A stretch of DNA of 39,701 nt from a virus, in IMG/VR virus record IMGVR_UViG_3300023240_000044, positions 1-39,701 of that record; one strand, written 5' to 3'. Below, piece after piece: positions 37,953-39,701 of this stretch (its first letter is position 1; each line of letters begins with the position of its first letter). A model generated the notes under the pieces. The model was not told the DNA's origin. It worked only from the letters and a program-made list of their open reading frames with translations, and searched no databases. The translations under genes and the position numbers were made by a program.

Positions 37953-37964
37953 CAATATACGAAT
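37953..37964 (-). promoter_or_regulatory. Promoter-like motif, copy N
   Basis: ATTCGTATATTG on the minus strand, 35 nt upstream of the folE ATG. Confidence 0.52.
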
Positions 37965-37991
37965 ATGTTTTATAGTACCCCAATTAAAATA

Positions 37992-39047
37992 CTACATTCC
38001 ATATCTTTCTCTTGTTGCTTCCCAAACTTGGTTTATTTCTTCATTTGAAAGCATTTTGTTGTATGTTAAAAAGGCTCCCATAGCGTTATTAGCTCTTGAT
38101 GGACCTGCATACCCACTCCCAAGTCGGATTTTTGAAGCAGGAATTAGAGCTATGTTACTTCTTGAAGTATAACTTTCTTGATAATTATTACCATTCTTTG
38201 AATGGAAGCCTCTTCTAGCCTCGGAGGTTAGTCCTGTACTCAGCTTAATAGACAACATATTCCATGACCCCTCTGTAAAATGGCCCCCAAATGCTGCATC
38301 GTAGCCTGGTGTTTTTCGACTAAAATATTGGAGTCTTTGATTTTTCTCCCAAGTTATTGCTATTTCCCCTTGAAAGGATGCACCCCCAACTCCAATTTTT
38401 TCAAATATAACACCTCTTTGAGGTCTTCCACCCTCACAGTATAACCACATGACAATGGTACAATCCCCACCCATATTAACTACCCCATGCTTATCAATAC
38501 TTCTAAATTCTCCGGAGTTTGCATGTCCTACTAATCCATTACATCTCCAGGCTTCATAACCTCCAACATTTTCTAGGTTTAAAGCCGTTCCAAAACTATC
38601 AAATACTAAACCATTCCCGCTTACATCTAACCATTTATTAGGAATACTAACACTAGCACTAATTTGAGAATCTACATACATAGATAAACCATCTATAGGC
38701 AAACCTTCTGGGAAGTTATCTGGTGGAGTATTTCCATGGAGTACAGTATAATTGGAATTTGATAGGAAGACTAAAGCTTCTGTAATTGTTATAATGAGAG
38801 TGGGGGGGGTTGGGGATGCTGTTGTATTGCAGAATAATATCAATTCTTCATCATTTGAAGGTAGGTAGTAATTGGGGGAGGTTCCATTATAGGCCTCAAC
38901 AATAGTATACTGGGAGTGTCTTAATCCCGCATACCAACCTGTTGATGACGTAGGACCATAATTACCATCACGCACAGCATGAACTGTGGAGCCTTTTTTA
39001 ATTGATTTTTCAGGGAGTGTTTGGGAGAATTTTACAGGTCTTGCCAT
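37992..39047 (-). CDS. Putative structural protein with LamG-like lectin domain
   Basis: A 351-aa protein. The first ~120 residues look like a virion attachment part (MARPVKFSQTLPEKSIKKGS, beta-rich). From ~125, LPIDGLSMYVDSQISASVSI then KWLDVSGNG are the lead of a LamG/concanavalin-like domain, followed by CTIVMWLYCEGGRPQRGVIF, EGSWNMLSIKLS and the end IRLGSGY...NNAMGAFLTYNKMLSNEEI, a pattern I know from T4-like and cyanophage structural proteins. It probably binds a surface glycan as a tail or capsid decoration; this is inference. It overlaps the upstream small gene by one base (TAATG). Confidence 0.75.
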   Translation of the reverse strand: MARPVKFSQTLPEKSIKKGSTVHAVRDGNYGPTSSTGWYAGLRHSQYTIVEAYNGTSPNYYLPSNDEELILFCNTTASPTPPTLIITITEALVFLSNSNYTVLHGNTPPDNFPEGLPIDGLSMYVDSQISASVSIPNKWLDVSGNGLVFDSFGTALNLENVGGYEAWRCNGLVGHANSGEFRSIDKHGVVNMGGDCTIVMWLYCEGGRPQRGVIFEKIGVGGASFQGEIAITWEKNQRLQYFSRKTPGYDAAFGGHFTEGSWNMLSIKLSTGLTSEARRGFHSKNGNNYQESYTSRSNIALIPASKIRLGSGYAGPSRANNAMGAFLTYNKMLSNEEINQVWEATRERYGM

Positions 39048-39277
39048 TATTGGGGTAGGATATTATTTATTATAGAGTCATAGTAGATATAAGCATCATC
39101 TTCAGTAGTATAAAATGTTCGGGTTGTTGTAATTAAAGGCCATTCATCAAAAACATCAATCCACCATTGATTTAAAATGGAATCGAAACCCATATTGCAG
39201 AAATAATTCATAATTTTATTATAAATATTAAAGAGCCCAAATTGAAGGTAAATTTCTATTATATCCTTTGTCATCAT
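39047..39277 (-). CDS. Small hypothetical protein, 54 or 76 aa
   Basis: The frame from 39277 overlaps the phosphoribosyltransferase gene by 50 nt; an internal ATG at 39211 (MNYFCNMGFDSILNQWWIDV) lies just past that gene's stop and is the better start, giving 54 aa. Trp- and Asp-rich end (YTTEDDAYIYYDSIINNIL). No family is recognised. Confidence 0.58.
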   Translation of the reverse strand: MMTKDIIEIYLQFGLFNIYNKIMNYFCNMGFDSILNQWWIDVFDEWPLITTTRTFYTTEDDAYIYYDSIINNILPQ

Positions 39278-39701
39278 CTAATCCTGCTCCAATTACCCAC
39301 TCATCTTTAATAGTAAAAGCGTGGTATGAGGGTTGTGGGGGAGTTGGACTTGTTTCTCTTACAATCAGGGTAGCTATTGATATTGAAGCGGGGTGTTTGA
39401 CTTCTAGATATTCAATAACTGCTTTCATTGTATTCCCAGTATCATAAATATCATCTACAATATAAATATGCTTACCTTTAATAGGTGTCTCTAGGTCTTT
39501 TGTGATTTGTATATCACCCTGTTTGCGCTTTATATACGATTTAACGCGCATAAAATCACACTCCACGTCAATGGGCATAGCTCGTACTAAATCGCTGTAA
39601 AACGCAAAACAACCGTTAAGAAGACCAACCATAACTACAGGTGTTTTATCACCTATATGTTCTGCTGATATTCGTTTTGCTAATATTTTGGTTTTAATAT
39701 C
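39228..39701 (-). CDS. Hypoxanthine-type phosphoribosyltransferase, 5' end beyond window
   Basis: The open frame runs through the right edge: upstream of ATG 39632 it continues ...AKRISAEHIGDKTPVV, the usual N-terminal part, so the start is outside. The PRPP-binding motif IYIVDDIYDTGNTM is complete, preceded by MVGLLNGCFAFYSDLVRAM, a classic HPRT segment. It joins hypoxanthine or guanine to PRPP to make a nucleotide, salvaging purines. It may work with folE and MazG in a nucleotide-supply set. Confidence 0.85.
   Translation of the reverse strand, partial: DIKTKILAKRISAEHIGDKTPVVMVGLLNGCFAFYSDLVRAMPIDVECDFMRVKSYIKRKQGDIQITKDLETPIKGKHIYIVDDIYDTGNTMKAVIEYLEVKHPASISIATLIVRETSPTPPQPSYHAFTIKDEWVIGAGLDDDKGYNRNLPSIWAL

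Overview
This window looks like part of the genome of a large, AT-rich, T4-like (myovirus-type) phage that infects a member of the Bacteroidota, probably a flavobacterium. The replication genes are of phage T4 type: a family B polymerase in two pieces, a gp45-like sliding clamp, a gp44-like clamp loader and a gp62-like partner. The host guess rests on four things. There is a secreted protein made almost only of a gliding-motility / type IX secretion C-terminal domain (CHU_C). Several small proteins are of kinds common in Bacteroidota. Starts are preceded by A-rich leaders with no Shine-Dalgarno sequence. A recurring promoter-like motif (TTCGTATATTTA or TTCGTATATTG) resembles the Bacteroidota -7 box TAnnTTTG. 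Every gene I support lies on the minus strand, so transcription runs from high to low coordinates.

Layout in transcription order. (1) 39.7-36.6 kb: a hypoxanthine-type phosphoribosyltransferase running off the window edge, a LamG-like structural or adhesin protein, GTP cyclohydrolase I and a MazG-like pyrophosphohydrolase. (2) 36.6-25.6 kb: the replication core, with the polymerase in pieces, sliding clamp, GroES and GroEL, the clamp-loader ATPase interrupted by a split intein plus a free-standing endonuclease gene, the gp62-like subunit, a DUF1599 protein and a Cas4/RecB-like nuclease. (3) 25.5-18.1 kb: a glycan block of at least five glycosyltransferases (two of them broken), a sugar epimerase and a methyltransferase-like protein. 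(4) 18.1-12.9 kb: small unknowns, a zinc-ribbon protein, an HNH-like protein, an exported lytic transglycosylase, two proteins sharing a capsid-targeting-like N-terminus, and UV-damage endonuclease. (5) 12.9-9.8 kb: phage hypotheticals and a possible structured RNA. (6) 9.8-4.7 kb: a run of small unrelated genes whose spacers resemble integron attC sites. (7) 4.7-1.6 kb: a metallophosphoesterase, the CHU_C protein, membrane proteins and a GH16 glycoside hydrolase. (8) 1.6-0 kb: short genes, each behind a copy of one promoter-leader module, among long noncoding stretches.

The strongest observation is the fractured clamp-loader gene. The first half ends in an intein N-half placed exactly in the Walker B motif (DE|C), the second half starts with an intein C-half ending HN|C, and an endonuclease gene sits between them. 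Protein trans-splicing would give a normal 306-residue clamp loader. Next come the split DNA polymerase, whose catalytic motif C (DTDS) carries a 6-nt insertion with an in-frame TAA, and two glycosyltransferases broken at conserved places. Together with the attC-like cassette region and the reused promoter-leader modules, this suggests a genome heavily worked on by homing-type and cassette-type insertion.
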